This document shows, in pieces, positions 16,267 to 25,568 of a stretch of DNA of 64,000 bases (position 1 is the stretch's first letter; the number at the start of each line of letters is the position of its first letter). The stretch covers positions 1,768,898 to 1,832,897 of the forward strand of contig NZ_CM001466.1 in assembly GCF_000231055.2 (NCBI RefSeq), read 5' to 3'. A program made the translations under genes and the position numbers. Origin of the DNA: Saccharomonospora azurea NA-128. Its GTDB lineage: Bacteria; Actinomycetota; Actinomycetes; Mycobacteriales; Pseudonocardiaceae. Below the pieces are notes generated by a model. The model had not been told where the DNA came from. It made no database searches and was given only the letters and a program-made list of their open reading frames with translations.

Positions 16267-17064
16267 TCACGTGGCGGCGAGCACTGTCCCGAATCCCATG
16301 AACCGCCGCGCCAGTTTGGCGAACGGCTCCTGCGGGCCCGTGGCGAGGAACTCGTGTCCCGGCGGCTCGCTTCGCTCGGCGAGCAGGTCCTGCTCGGTGA
16401 GCACGCGCACGACGTCCTTCGCCGTCTCCTCCGCGCTCGACACGAGCGTGACGTCGGGCCCCATGACCGCCTGGAGCACACCGGTGAGCAGCGGATAGTG
16501 GGTGCAGCCCAGGATGAGCGTGTCGACGCCGTCGCGCAGCAGCGGTTCGAGGTAGACCTGCGCGAGGCCCAGCACCTGCCTGCCCGAGGTGTTGCCGCGC
16601 TCGACGAACTCGACGAACCGCGGGCAGGCCACACTGCTGAGCGTGACGTCGGTGGCGGCCAGCGCGTCGTCGTAGGCGCCGGACCGGACGGTGCCCTCGG
16701 TGCCGATGAGGCCCACGCGCCCGTTGCGTGTGGTCGCCGCGGCGCGCCGCGCCGCCGGGAGCACCACCTCGAAGACCGGGATGTCGTAGCGTTCCCGGGC
16801 GTCCCGCAGGCACGCGGCGGAAGCGGTGTTGCAGGCGATCACGAGGGCCTTCACGCCGTCGGCGACGAGACCGTCGAGGGCCGCGAGTGCCAGCTCGCGC
16901 ACCCGCGCGATCGGCAGTGGGCCGTACGGTGCATGGCGGGTGTCGCCCACGTAGCGGAGGCGTTCGGCGGGCAGTTGGTCGGCCACGGCGCGCGCGACCG
17001 TCAACCCGCCGACTCCCGAGTCGAAGATCCCGATCGGAGCGGACTTGGAGCGGGGCGTGGTCAC
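16267..17064 (-). CDS. murI: Glutamate racemase, 265 aa
   Basis: Converts L- to D-glutamate for peptidoglycan. Catalytic pair: [12 protein letters not shown] (Cys78) and [12 protein letters not shown] (second Cys). Other signatures: [14 protein letters not shown] and [13 protein letters not shown]. The gene overlaps the rhomboid-type gene upstream by 4 bp (17061-17064) and is followed at 30 bp by the metallo-hydrolase. Cytoplasmic enzyme of the Rv1338 position in the conserved cluster. Confidence 0.96.
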   Translation of the reverse strand: MTTPRSKSAPIGIFDSGVGGLTVARAVADQLPAERLRYVGDTRHAPYGPLPIARVRELALAALDGLVADGVKALVIACNTASAACLRDARERYDIPVFEVVLPAARRAAATTRNGRVGLIGTEGTVRSGAYDDALAATDVTLSSVACPRFVEFVERGNTSGRQVLGLAQVYLEPLLRDGVDTLILGCTHYPLLTGVLQAVMGPDVTLVSSAEETAKDVVRVLTEQDLLAERSEPPGHEFLATGPQEPFAKLARRFMGFGTVLAAT

Positions 17065-17735
17065 GCGCCGAGACTACCCGGCGGCTTCGGCGACGCCGTC
17101 GACCTCGTCGAACGGTCGGCCCGCGCCACCAGCCAGGCCGCGAGCACACCGCCCGCCGCGCCGAACAGGTGCCCCTGCCACGACACGCCGGGCGTACCCG
17201 GGAACACGCCCCAGAGCATCCCGCCCCACAACGCGAGCAACACGACCGCCACCGCGAGTTGCGCGAGACTGCGCGAGAACACCCCGCGCACGAGCAGGAA
17301 CGCGAGCCAACCGAACGCCAGACCCGACGCGCCCACCGTCACGGTGTGCTCCGGCGACGTCAGCCACACGCCGAGCCCGCCCACGATCCAGATCGTGGCG
17401 GTCACCACCACCCACTGGCCGATCCCGCCCGCCATCGCGAGGAACGCGAACACGGCGACGGGCCACGTGTTGGCGAAGAGGTGCCCCCAGTCCGCGTGCA
17501 GCAGAGGCGCCCACACCACGCCGTCGAGCCCGTCGAGCGACCGCGCCTCGATGCCGTTGCGGTCGAGGTCCAGCGGCAGCACCACGTCGGCGAGCTCCAC
17601 GAGATAGAGGAGCACGACGAACGACAACGACACCAGCGCCGCCGTCAGCGGCTTGCGGGGCACCACCCGCTTGGCCGTGGCGCCCTTCGGCCGAGGAGCG
17701 GGCGGAGTCGGCGAGGATGCGCTGGAGAAGTCCAC
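17061..17735 (-). CDS. Rhomboid-family intramembrane serine protease, 224 aa
   Basis: After a proline-rich basic cytoplasmic tail there are six hydrophobic segments. The catalytic dyad is visible: GASGLAFG (Ser137) and WQGHLFGA (His189). The L1 signature [11 protein letters not shown] is also present, with H and N of the oxyanion site. Rhomboids cleave transmembrane substrates inside the bilayer; the substrate is unknown. It corresponds by order to Rv1337, lying between cysM and murI in one operon. Confidence 0.92.
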   Translation of the reverse strand: MDFSSASSPTPPAPRPKGATAKRVVPRKPLTAALVSLSFVVLLYLVELADVVLPLDLDRNGIEARSLDGLDGVVWAPLLHADWGHLFANTWPVAVFAFLAMAGGIGQWVVVTATIWIVGGLGVWLTSPEHTVTVGASGLAFGWLAFLLVRGVFSRSLAQLAVAVVLLALWGGMLWGVFPGTPGVSWQGHLFGAAGGVLAAWLVARADRSTRSTASPKPPGSLGA

Positions 17736-17792
17736 ATCGTGCAGGCTAACCCCGCCCCGCGGCGACGCGCCTCGGGTGAAAACCCTGAACCG

Positions 17793-18749
<957 letters not shown>

Positions 18750-18752
18750 CTA

Positions 18753-19031
18753 CTACCGTGCGCCGCCGGCGACGGCCGGGAGGATCGTGACGGTGTCACC
18801 GTCCGACACCTCGGCGTCGAGGCCGCCTTCGAACCGGACGTCCTCGTCGTTGACGTAGACGTTGATGAACCGGTGCAGCTTGTCGTCCTTGACCAGGCGC
18901 TCCTTGATGCCACCGTAGTTGGCGTCGAGGTCGTCGATCACCTCGGCCACGGTCTTGCCGGTCACCTGAACGGTCTTCGCACCGTCGGTGTGCGTGCGCA
19001 GGATCGTGGGGATGGAGACGGTCACGGACAT
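18753..19031 (-). CDS. cysO: Sulfur-carrier protein CysO (ubiquitin-like), 92 aa, with Gly-Gly-Ala-Arg end
   Basis: Beta-grasp sulfur carrier of the ThiS/MoaD superfamily: MSVTVSIPTILRTHT, VIDDLDANYGGIKERLV, HRFINVYVNDEDVRF, DGDTVTILPAVAGG. The C-terminal diglycine is converted to a thiocarboxylate that donates sulfur to CysM. Here two extra residues (Ala-Arg) follow the diglycine before the TAG stop, so the protein must be trimmed before it can be adenylated and thiolated. The JAMM peptidase Mec, encoded next door, is the obvious candidate (inference). Confidence 0.95.
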   Translation of the reverse strand: MSVTVSIPTILRTHTDGAKTVQVTGKTVAEVIDDLDANYGGIKERLVKDDKLHRFINVYVNDEDVRFEGGLDAEVSDGDTVTILPAVAGGAR

Positions 19032-19100
19032 CGGTTACCTCCACTCGGGGTTGACGACAGAACAGACGTTCCGGAGGGCAGAGCTATTCCCGCGAGTGAC

Positions 19101-19553
19101 TCAGCGCGCACCGTCGGCGCCGGCGGGCGGGTATTCGTCGACGATCTGCACTTCTTCCTCGGTGACCTCGCCGTCGACGATGCGGTACGACCGGAACTCG
19201 TACGTGTCCGGTTCCCGGGTCGACACCAGCACGTAGTGCGCGAACGGCTCCTGCGCCAGCTTGATGTCCGTGCGCGAGGGATAGGCCTCGGTCGCGGTGT
19301 GCGAGTGGTAGATCACCACGGGCTTCTCGTCCCGGGAGTCCATCTCCCGGTACAGCTTCAGCAGGTCACCCGAGTCGAACTCGTAGAAGGTCGGTGAGCG
19401 GGCGGCGTTGACCATGGGAATGAACCGCTCGGGACGGTCCGTGCCATCGTCCGGGCCGGCGATCACCCCACACGCCTCGTCCGGGTGGTCCCGGCGGGCA
19501 TGCTCGACGATCGCGTCCACGAGATCACGGCGAATCTGGAGCACGGCGCCCAT
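19101..19553 (-). CDS. mec: JAMM/MPN-domain zinc peptidase Mec (CysO-cysteine peptidase), 150 aa
   Basis: JAMM signature IYHSHTATEAYPSRTD (H-x-H-x10-D) with an upstream glutamate in DHPDEACGVIAG. Mec releases cysteine from the CysO-cysteine adduct, the last step of the CysO/CysM pathway. ATG 19551-19553 (MGAVLQIRR) is preferred to the in-frame start 9 codons upstream because it matches the usual family N-terminus. It is followed by cysO and cysM. Here it is preceded by the ClpS-like/DUF2017-like pair, not by the P1 peptidase as in M. tuberculosis. Confidence 0.94.
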   Translation of the reverse strand: MGAVLQIRRDLVDAIVEHARRDHPDEACGVIAGPDDGTDRPERFIPMVNAARSPTFYEFDSGDLLKLYREMDSRDEKPVVIYHSHTATEAYPSRTDIKLAQEPFAHYVLVSTREPDTYEFRSYRIVDGEVTEEEVQIVDEYPPAGADGAR

Positions 19554-19598
19554 TCTACGGCCGCTTTCGAAGCCGTTCACTGACTGGGAAACCGCTGC

Positions 19599-20144
19599 TC
19601 AGGACTGGTGTGCGGGTTCGTCGTCGCCCGCGGCGAAGGCCACCAGCGCCGCCTCGGCCAGCGCGGTCTGACAGGTCACCAGCCACGTCAGTTCCCGGCC
19701 GCCCTTGCGCAGCGTCACCGTCGGCCAGTCCACGAGAGCGTTCCACCGCGGCCGGGACACGAACAGCGCCTGAGCGTGCCCGAGTGCGCAGAACACGTCC
19801 GGCACCGCGACCTCCGGAATCGTCACCACGGCCGGATCGTCGCCACTGTCGTGGGCGTGGACGAACAGCACGGCGGTTCGCCGGACCGCGTCGAGCACCT
19901 GGCGCCGCATCGCCACGCCGTACCGGGCGCGGAAGGCGTCACTCGCCTCGCGATCGAAGTAGGCGTCCGGGAACAAGCGGCGGTCGGGCAGGGGACGCGG
20001 CCGGCGGGCGAAGCGCCTGCGCTGCCCGGTGAGCGCGCACTCGAGATCGTCGAGCACACCGACCAGGCCGGCCGCGACCGTGCGAGACACGCCCAGCCCC
20101 ACGCCCTGTCCGGCAGGCCACGCCCGGACGTACTCGCCCGTCAC
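19599..20144 (-). CDS. DUF2017-like protein, probable divergent paralogue of the clpS-linked DUF2017 protein, 181 aa
   Basis: GTG at 20142-20144 overlaps the preceding gene's stop by 4 bp (GTGA), exactly as the canonical DUF2017 gene overlaps clpS. By eye it lines up with the DUF2017 protein at 21541. Matching pieces are AAGLVGVLDDLE with [20 protein letters not shown] with [21 protein letters not shown] with [34 protein letters not shown] with the [18 protein letters not shown] region, and a final TW...LAEAALVAF with [11 protein letters not shown]. The function is unknown. The paralogy is my inference from a manual alignment and needs a profile comparison. Confidence 0.6.
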   Translation of the reverse strand: MTGEYVRAWPAGQGVGLGVSRTVAAGLVGVLDDLECALTGQRRRFARRPRPLPDRRLFPDAYFDREASDAFRARYGVAMRRQVLDAVRRTAVLFVHAHDSGDDPAVVTIPEVAVPDVFCALGHAQALFVSRPRWNALVDWPTVTLRKGGRELTWLVTCQTALAEAALVAFAAGDDEPAHQS

Positions 20145-20494
20145 TCGTCCTCCTCGTCGGTCCCGGTCCGCAGCGCCACGACCGCCGCCGTCCTCGCGTC
20201 GGGGTCAGCAGGGTCGACGGGGTCGGCGGAGTCATCGAGGTCGTCTCCGACGTCGGTCTCGGCGAGCGTGGCCCGCACACCGAGCACCTGGATCTCCGCC
20301 ACGACGCGCTCGGCCTCCTCGCGCGTGGCGTACGTCGCCACCCGCGCCGTCCCGTTCCGCTGCGCCTCGTCGGCCAGCGCGACCCCGCGCTGCTCGGCCA
20401 CCCCGCACACGTGCTGGAGCACGAACGCCACACCGGGGAAGCGGTTGACGTCGTCGTGATGCAGGTCGACGGCCCACCCGGATCGGTCAGCCAC
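20141..20494 (-). CDS. ClpS-like adaptor paralogue with acidic C-terminal tail, 117 aa
   Basis: GTG at 20492-20494 overlaps the P1 peptidase stop by 8 bp. Residues 5-81 align almost without gaps to the canonical ClpS at 22095. Shared positions include the Trp before strand 1, D-x-V-N, V-x-x-V-x-Q-x-x-x-G, the G of the H-x-x-G turn, and the ending V-A-x(6)-G-x-x-A-T. Two N-degron pocket residues differ: Asn28 of ClpS becomes His13 and His60 becomes Gln45, while Asp29 is kept as Asp14. A tail rich in Asp/Pro follows. This points to a ClpS fold with altered or lost N-end recognition. Inference from manual alignment. Confidence 0.65.
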   Translation of the reverse strand: MADRSGWAVDLHHDDVNRFPGVAFVLQHVCGVAEQRGVALADEAQRNGTARVATYATREEAERVVAEIQVLGVRATLAETDVGDDLDDSADPVDPADPDARTAAVVALRTGTDEEDE

Positions 20495-21530
20495 GGTCGA
20501 ACACCTCCGGCCAGACGTCGCGATAGGCGGGCAGTCCCGGCACGCCTGTCGCGGCCACCACACCGTGCACCATCGCGCGGGCGAACACCCGCGCCGCCGC
20601 AGCGCACACCCTGTCGAGCGCCGCGGCCGTTCCCGCCTCGCCCACGGGGCCCTCGACTCTCGGCAACGCCTTCTCCCCCGTGGCGAGAGCGAACACCGTG
20701 TCGCCGTCGAACATCGTGTGCGCGGGACGCACGGCCCACGCGATGCCGTCCTGCGCGGCGACGGCGAGCCGGCGACACTGCGCCTTCGACAACGCGGCGT
20801 CGACGGCCACGACACCGATCGTCGTGTTCAGCGGCGTTCCCTCCGGGGAAGAGGGTTCGCCCGGCCGATCCGGCCACCGGGACACGCCGAACTCGCCGTC
20901 GCGTCCGTGTTCGGCGGCGTAGGGAACGCCGGAGGACCGGCGCACCGCCTCACCGGACGCGTTCACCACGGCCAGGGCGCCCACGACCACCTCGCCGGAC
21001 CCGTCGGGATGGGCGACGACCTCGCTGGCCGTGCCGACACCGCCCTTGAGCGAACCGGCTTGAGCACCCGCTCCCGCACCGACCGAACCCTGCCTCACCG
21101 GACCGTCGGTCGCGGCCTCGCAGGCGGCGTACCCGAACGTCCCATCCGGACGGTTGCCCCACTCGCTGCGCGGTAGATCGAAGATCACGGCGGCGGGCAC
21201 GATCGGCACGACGTGCTCGGGCCGCGGGCCCACCGGGATGCCGCGATGCCGCTCGTCCAACCACCGCATCACGCCGTCCGCGGCGGCGAGCCCGAACGCA
21301 CTCCCACCGGACAGACACACGGCGTCCACCGTCTGCACGAGGTTCTCCGGCTCCAGCAGATCCGTCTCCCGCGTCCCCGGCGCACCACCGCGCTGATCCA
21401 CCGCGCCAACGGTGCCCTCCGGCGGCAACACCACCGTGGTCCCGGACGACCAGCCGTCGCCGATGCGGTCGTGGTGACCCACCCGGATCCCGCCCACGTC
21501 GGTGATCGAATTGGACCGCTCCGTCGTCAC
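20487..21530 (-). CDS. P1-family (DmpA/endo-type) peptidase, Rv1333-like, 347 aa
   Basis: N-terminal nucleophile aminopeptidase family: NSITDVGGIRVGHHDRIGDG, VDAVCLSGGSAFGLAAADGVM, GSVGAGAGAQAGSLKGGVG, and the autocleavage/nucleophile segment TPLNTTIGVVAVD where a Thr follows the scissile bond. P1 proteins self-process into two chains and act as aminopeptidases or amidases; the natural substrate is unknown. By order (DUF2017, P1 peptidase, mec) it matches M. tuberculosis Rv1332-Rv1333-Rv1334. It lies 10 bp after the DUF2017 gene and overlaps the ClpS-like gene by 8 bp. Confidence 0.9.
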   Translation of the reverse strand: MTTERSNSITDVGGIRVGHHDRIGDGWSSGTTVVLPPEGTVGAVDQRGGAPGTRETDLLEPENLVQTVDAVCLSGGSAFGLAAADGVMRWLDERHRGIPVGPRPEHVVPIVPAAVIFDLPRSEWGNRPDGTFGYAACEAATDGPVRQGSVGAGAGAQAGSLKGGVGTASEVVAHPDGSGEVVVGALAVVNASGEAVRRSSGVPYAAEHGRDGEFGVSRWPDRPGEPSSPEGTPLNTTIGVVAVDAALSKAQCRRLAVAAQDGIAWAVRPAHTMFDGDTVFALATGEKALPRVEGPVGEAGTAAALDRVCAAAARVFARAMVHGVVAATGVPGLPAYRDVWPEVFDRG

Positions 21531-21540
21531 CGGCCCCGCC

Positions 21541-22098
21541 TCACTCGGTGAGCGCCTGCACGAGCGTGTCCTGCACCCACGTCACCCAGTGGTAGACGCC
21601 CAGGTGCGGGGCGCGCGGATCGTCCTCCGGCAGCTCCTCGGGCATGTCCTCGGTGACATCGAGCGCGGTGCCGAGCGCGAGCCGCACGTCGTTCAACGCC
21701 GCCAGCCACGCGTCGGCCTGCTCGAACGTGAGCCGCACGTCGCCCCCGCGCGGCGGCATGGTCTGCAGCACCACGCGCGCCGCGCTGATCTTCGCGTCCA
21801 GCAGCGCGGGCTCGTGCAGCGACCGCAACGCCGCGGCGGAGTCGAGGGACTCCTTCGACGGGTTGTCCGGATCGAGCCGATGGAAGTCGGGCAGCAACCG
21901 GCCGAGCACCGGGTCGTCCGGCCCCTCGGAGGGACCGGTGCGGATACCGGTCAGCTCGGCGAGCTCGTCCTTCGGAGCCTCGTCGGCGCGCGCCGTCAGC
22001 ATGTCCTCGACCTGGCTCACCAGGCCGCGCACCACGGCGGCTTCCTGCTGCTCGAAACCGCCGACCAACGTGCCGCCCTTGCGGCGCCATTCCCTCAC
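21541..22098 (-). CDS. DUF2017 family protein (clpS-linked), 185 aa
   Basis: GTG at 22096-22098 overlaps the clpS stop by 4 bp. The sequence [20 protein letters not shown] with [49 protein letters not shown] and [15 protein letters not shown] is the typical actinobacterial DUF2017 protein (Rv1332 type) that always follows clpS. It is mostly helical and cytoplasmic. Its function is not established; strict linkage suggests a role with ClpS/ClpC. A second, divergent copy appears to be encoded at 19599. Confidence 0.9.
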   Translation of the reverse strand: MREWRRKGGTLVGGFEQQEAAVVRGLVSQVEDMLTARADEAPKDELAELTGIRTGPSEGPDDPVLGRLLPDFHRLDPDNPSKESLDSAAALRSLHEPALLDAKISAARVVLQTMPPRGGDVRLTFEQADAWLAALNDVRLALGTALDVTEDMPEELPEDDPRAPHLGVYHWVTWVQDTLVQALTE

Positions 22099-22379
22099 GT
22101 CTGTTCCATGGTCGCCCACAGGCCCGCCGCGTGGAGTTTCGCGACGTCGCCTTCCACCTTCTCCTTCGTTCCCGACGACACGACGGCCCGACCCTTGTGG
22201 TGAACGTCGAGCATCAGCTTCGTGGCGTGGTCCCTGCTGTACCCGAAGATCCGCTGGAACACGTAGGTCACGTAGGACATCAGGTTGACCGGGTCGTTCC
22301 ACACGATCGTCTGCCACGGTCGGTCCTCGGCGCCGAGATCCGCACCGAGTGTTTCTTCGGCCTCGACGGGCGTGGTCAT
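22095..22379 (-). CDS. clpS: ATP-dependent Clp protease adaptor ClpS, 94 aa
   Basis: ClpS fold: [58 protein letters not shown]. It keeps the N-degron pocket residues (Asn28-Asp29, His60). ClpS binds substrates with N-terminal bulky hydrophobic residues and delivers them to the ClpC/ClpA unfoldase. First gene of the minus-strand operon, divergent from pncB across 133 bp, as in M. tuberculosis Rv1330c/Rv1331. Confidence 0.96.
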   Translation of the reverse strand: MTTPVEAEETLGADLGAEDRPWQTIVWNDPVNLMSYVTYVFQRIFGYSRDHATKLMLDVHHKGRAVVSSGTKEKVEGDVAKLHAAGLWATMEQT

Positions 22380-22512
22380 GTCCCCATGGTGTCACGCGGC
22401 ACAGTCGCGAGGTGCCGCAGGTAGGCCACGCGGGTGAGCACGCACGTCCGCGCGTGTCGCGCAGGCGGCCCACCCTGGCCGTGGCCGGTCGCGTGGCGAA
22501 TAATCTTGCGGC

Positions 22513-23808
22513 ATGTCCTCCTCGGCGAGCGGGAACAGCACCGCGCTGTTCACCGACCACTACGAGCTGACGATGCTTTCGAGCGCGCTCCGCGACGGCA
22601 CGGGCGACCGGAACTGCGTGTTCGAGGTCTTCGCCCGCAGACTGCCCGCCGGGCGGCGCTACGGCGTCGTCGCCGGAACACAACGCGTCCTCGACGCGAT
22701 CGCCGACTTCCGGTTCACCGAGTCCGAACTGGCTCAGCTGGAGCAGACGGCCGTCGTCGACTCGACGACCCTCGACTGGCTGGCGGACTACCGCTTCACC
22801 GGCGACATCGACGGCTACGCCGAGGGCGAGCTGTACTTCCCCGGCTCGCCGATCCTCACCGTGCGGGGCACCTTCGCCGAGAGCGTGCTCCTGGAGACCG
22901 TCGTGCTCTCGATCCTCAACCACGACAGCGCGATCGCCTCCGCCGCCGCCCGCATGTCGGGCGCCGCCAACGGCCGCCCGATCATCGAGATGGGCGGCCG
23001 GCGCACGCACGAACACGCCGCCGTCGCCGCCGCCCGCGCCTCCTACCTCGCGGGTTTCGCCACCACGTCGAACCTCGAAGCCGGGCGCCGCTACGGCATT
23101 CCCACCCGGGGCACGGTGGCCCACGCGTTCATGCTTCTGCACGACACCGAGGAAGCCGCGTTCCGCGCGCAGGTGGACCAGATGGGCACCGACACCACCC
23201 TGCTCGTGGACACCTACGACATCACCAAGGGCATCGACACCGCCGTACGGGTGGCCGGACCGGAACTCGGCGCCATCCGCATCGACTCCGGCGACGTGGG
23301 TGTGCTCGCCCGCCAGGCCCGCGAACAGCTCGACGCGCTCGGGGCCAAGGACACCCGGATCGTCGTCTCCGGCGACCTGGACGAACACGCGATCGCCGCC
23401 CTGCGGGCCGAACCCGTCGACGCCTACGGCGTGGGCACCTCCGTGGTCACCGGCTCCGGAGCCCCGACGGCGGGCATGGTCTACAAACTGGTCGAGGTGG
23501 ACGGTCGGCCCGTCGCCAAGCGCAGTGAGCACAAGGCGTCCCGCGGGGGCCGCAAGGCCGCGCTGCGCCGCCACAAGCCCACGGGAACCGCGCTCGAAGA
23601 GATCGTCTACCCGACCGCGAACCCGCCCGAGCCCGAGGAGCACGACCGGGAACTGCACATCCCCCTGCTGCGTGCTGGACAACCGGTGGACGACCTGCCC
23701 ACCCTGGAAGACGCACGGCAACGCCTGCGCCGCGGGCTCGTGAGCCTGCCGTGGGAAGGGCTGAAGTTGTCCAGCGGCGATCCCGCCATTCCCACGACCT
23801 TCCTGTAG
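22513..23808 (+). CDS. pncB: Nicotinate phosphoribosyltransferase, 431 aa
   Basis: Converts nicotinate, PRPP and ATP to nicotinate mononucleotide in NAD salvage. N-terminal FTDHYELTMLSSAL, catalytic region RRTHEHAAVAAARASYLAGF, FATTSNLEAG, GTVAHAFM (phosphorylatable His), DTYDITKG and RIDSGDVG are typical. A TAATCT -10 box (22501-22506) ends 6 nt before the ATG and there is no SD, suggesting a leaderless mRNA. Followed at 31 bp by pncA: together they turn nicotinamide into NaMN. Confidence 0.96.
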   Translation: MSSSASGNSTALFTDHYELTMLSSALRDGTGDRNCVFEVFARRLPAGRRYGVVAGTQRVLDAIADFRFTESELAQLEQTAVVDSTTLDWLADYRFTGDIDGYAEGELYFPGSPILTVRGTFAESVLLETVVLSILNHDSAIASAAARMSGAANGRPIIEMGGRRTHEHAAVAAARASYLAGFATTSNLEAGRRYGIPTRGTVAHAFMLLHDTEEAAFRAQVDQMGTDTTLLVDTYDITKGIDTAVRVAGPELGAIRIDSGDVGVLARQAREQLDALGAKDTRIVVSGDLDEHAIAALRAEPVDAYGVGTSVVTGSGAPTAGMVYKLVEVDGRPVAKRSEHKASRGGRKAALRRHKPTGTALEEIVYPTANPPEPEEHDRELHIPLLRAGQPVDDLPTLEDARQRLRRGLVSLPWEGLKLSSGDPAIPTTFL

Positions 23809-23839
23809 AAGGCACGCCGCGTCGATCCCGGAGGTGAAC

Positions 23840-24418
23840 ATGGCTACCGCACTGATCGTGGTGGACGTGCAGAACGACTTCTGCGAGGGAGGCTCGCTCG
23901 CGGTCGCCGGCGGAACCGCTGTCGCCGAGGCCATCTCGACCTACCTGCGCAGCGACGACGCCACGTACGACCACGTGGTCGCCACCCGCGACTACCACAT
24001 CGACCCCGGTGAGCACTTCAGCGACGAACCCGACTTCGTGCGCTCCTGGCCCCGGCACTGCGAGGCCGACACGCCGGGCGCCGCGTTCCACCCCCGGCTG
24101 GACGTCGCGCCCATCACCGCCGTCTTCTCGAAGGGCCACTACAGCCACGGCTACTCCGGGTTCGAGGGCGCGACCGACACCGGTGACGAACTCGTCGACT
24201 GGCTGCGGGCCCGCGACGTGACCGACGTGGACGTCGTCGGCATCGCCACCGACCACTGCGTCCGCGCCACGTCGCTCGACGCCGCCCGGCACGGCTTCTC
24301 GGTGCGCGTTCTCGCCGACCTCACCGCGGGCGTCTCGAAGTCCACTGTGGACAGCGCGCTCACGGAGCTGCGCGACGCCGGGGTCGACGTCGTCGGCAGT
24401 CCGAAGGTGGGTTCGTGA
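23840..24418 (+). CDS. pncA: Nicotinamidase/pyrazinamidase, 192 aa
   Basis: Isochorismatase-fold amidohydrolase. Catalytic triad Asp (LIVVDVQNDF), Lys (FSKGHYSHGYSGF) and Cys (GIATDHCVRATS); metal ligands in ATRDYHIDPGEHF. Converts nicotinamide to nicotinate; the same enzyme activates pyrazinamide. The ATG at 23840 after GGAGG is preferred to the GTG two codons earlier, which overlaps the SD. Its stop overlaps the next gene's GTG (GTGA). Confidence 0.96.
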   Translation: MATALIVVDVQNDFCEGGSLAVAGGTAVAEAISTYLRSDDATYDHVVATRDYHIDPGEHFSDEPDFVRSWPRHCEADTPGAAFHPRLDVAPITAVFSKGHYSHGYSGFEGATDTGDELVDWLRARDVTDVDVVGIATDHCVRATSLDAARHGFSVRVLADLTAGVSKSTVDSALTELRDAGVDVVGSPKVGS

Positions 24419-25350
24419 CCGGTACCGGGCTGCTGGCCTTCGGCGAGGCCCTCGCGGTGTTCAGCACCCAGGAAGGCAAACTCCGCCACGCCACCACCGT
24501 CGACGTCGGCATCGCGGGCACGGAGGCGATGGTGGCCATCGGGGTGTCTCGGCTGGGCACGCCCGCCGCGTGGGCGGGCCGGCTCGGAGCCGACGAACCG
24601 GGCGCACTCGTGCTGGCCCGGCTCCGGGAGGAGGGCGTCGACACCTCGGGTGTGCGCACCGACCGCCAGGCACCGACCGGGCTGATGATCAAGGACTTCC
24701 GCAACCCCGACGCCACGCGCTCCGCCTACTACCGGCACGGCAGCGCGGGAACCCGGCTGTCCCCCGAGGACATCCCGGAGGACCACATCCGCGCCGCCGG
24801 GGTGCTGCACCTCAGCGGACTCACCCCCGGACTGTCGGACTCGGCGGCCAAGACGATGTTCGTGGCGGCCGAGTTCGCGCGCGACGAGGGTGTGCCGGTG
24901 TCGATCGACATCGACTACACCCACGCCCTCTGGTACCCGGAGGACGCGGCCGACATCCTGTACGACCTCGTGTCGCTGTGCGACATCGTGTTCGCCGGGG
25001 AGGACGCGGCGCGGCTGCTCGGCCTCGACGGCGATCCGCAGGAGCTCGCCGCCGGGCTGTCGGAGCTCGGGCCGGAACAGGTGATCATCGAGCTCGGGCC
25101 GCGCGGCGCCGTGGCCGAGCTGCACGGGTCGCGCTACGACGTGCCGAGCTATCCGGTGCGGTCGGTGGACAACGAGGGCGCCGACGACGCGTTCGTCGCG
25201 GGTTTCCTGGCCGAGTTCCTCGCCGGAAGCCCGCCCGACCGCCGCCTGCGCACGGCCGCCGCCTGCCGCGCGTTCGCGCTGACCGTCCCCGGTGAGACCA
25301 CGGGCCTGCCCGACCGCGAGGAACTCCGCCAACTCACCCGCCCCCGCTGA
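24415..25350 (+). CDS. PfkB/ribokinase-family carbohydrate kinase-like protein with degenerate active-site motifs, 311 aa
   Basis: Overall PfkB fold, closest in appearance to 2-keto-3-deoxygluconate kinases (LLAFGEALAVFSTQEGKLRH, AWAGRLGADEPGALVLARLREEGVDTSGV, GLMIKDF). However, the diagnostic signature near the end, normally DTTGAGDAF, reads VDNEGADDAF. Gly255-Ala256 and Asp258 are kept, but the second anion-hole glycine is Asp257. The usual D-x-N-x-R motif is IDIDYTHALW. Activity may be altered or lost. It is coupled by a 4-bp overlap to pncA, so a role connected to NAD salvage is plausible but unproven. Confidence 0.75.
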   Translation: MTGTGLLAFGEALAVFSTQEGKLRHATTVDVGIAGTEAMVAIGVSRLGTPAAWAGRLGADEPGALVLARLREEGVDTSGVRTDRQAPTGLMIKDFRNPDATRSAYYRHGSAGTRLSPEDIPEDHIRAAGVLHLSGLTPGLSDSAAKTMFVAAEFARDEGVPVSIDIDYTHALWYPEDAADILYDLVSLCDIVFAGEDAARLLGLDGDPQELAAGLSELGPEQVIIELGPRGAVAELHGSRYDVPSYPVRSVDNEGADDAFVAGFLAEFLAGSPPDRRLRTAAACRAFALTVPGETTGLPDREELRQLTRPR

Positions 25351-25362
25351 CCAACCCACCGC

Positions 25363-25515
25363 CGTGTCCGCGGTCTGCGCACGCGTGTCCGCGGTTTGCG
25401 CACGCGTGTTCGCACTTCGTGGACACGGCCGTTCCCCGGCCGGATGAGCCTGCGCACGCGAACTGCGGACACACGTTCGGAAACTGCAGACACCCGTACG
25501 GGAAGCGCGGACACG
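25363..25515. repeat. 21-bp intergenic repeat, inverted 3+3 array (locus 2)
   Basis: Three direct 21-bp units lie at 25363-25383, 25384-25404 and 25405-25425. A 27-bp spacer (25426-25452) containing a CGGCCG/CCGGCCG mini-hairpin follows. Then come three units in inverted orientation at 25453-25473, 25474-25494 and 25495-25515. Forward units begin CGTGT(C/T)CGC; inverted units end G(C/A)(G/A)GACAC(A/C/G). The whole could fold into a long imperfect hairpin. It lies between the PfkB-type gene and dinG, both plus strand; long ORFs through it are artefacts of the 21-bp (7-codon) period. Confidence 0.85.
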
Positions 25516-25568
25516 ATGTGGCGGTGGTGCGGCGGGCACGACAGAGGTGGGCGGTAACGTTGCGGGTC

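Noticed and set aside
25363-25515. Possible CRISPR array
   Set aside because: Units are directly adjacent 21-mers without variable spacers, and half are inverted; no cas genes.
25419-25568. N-terminal extension of DinG
   Set aside because: The extra 50 codons lie in the 21-bp repeats and have no helicase similarity; a promoter and start fit at 25569.
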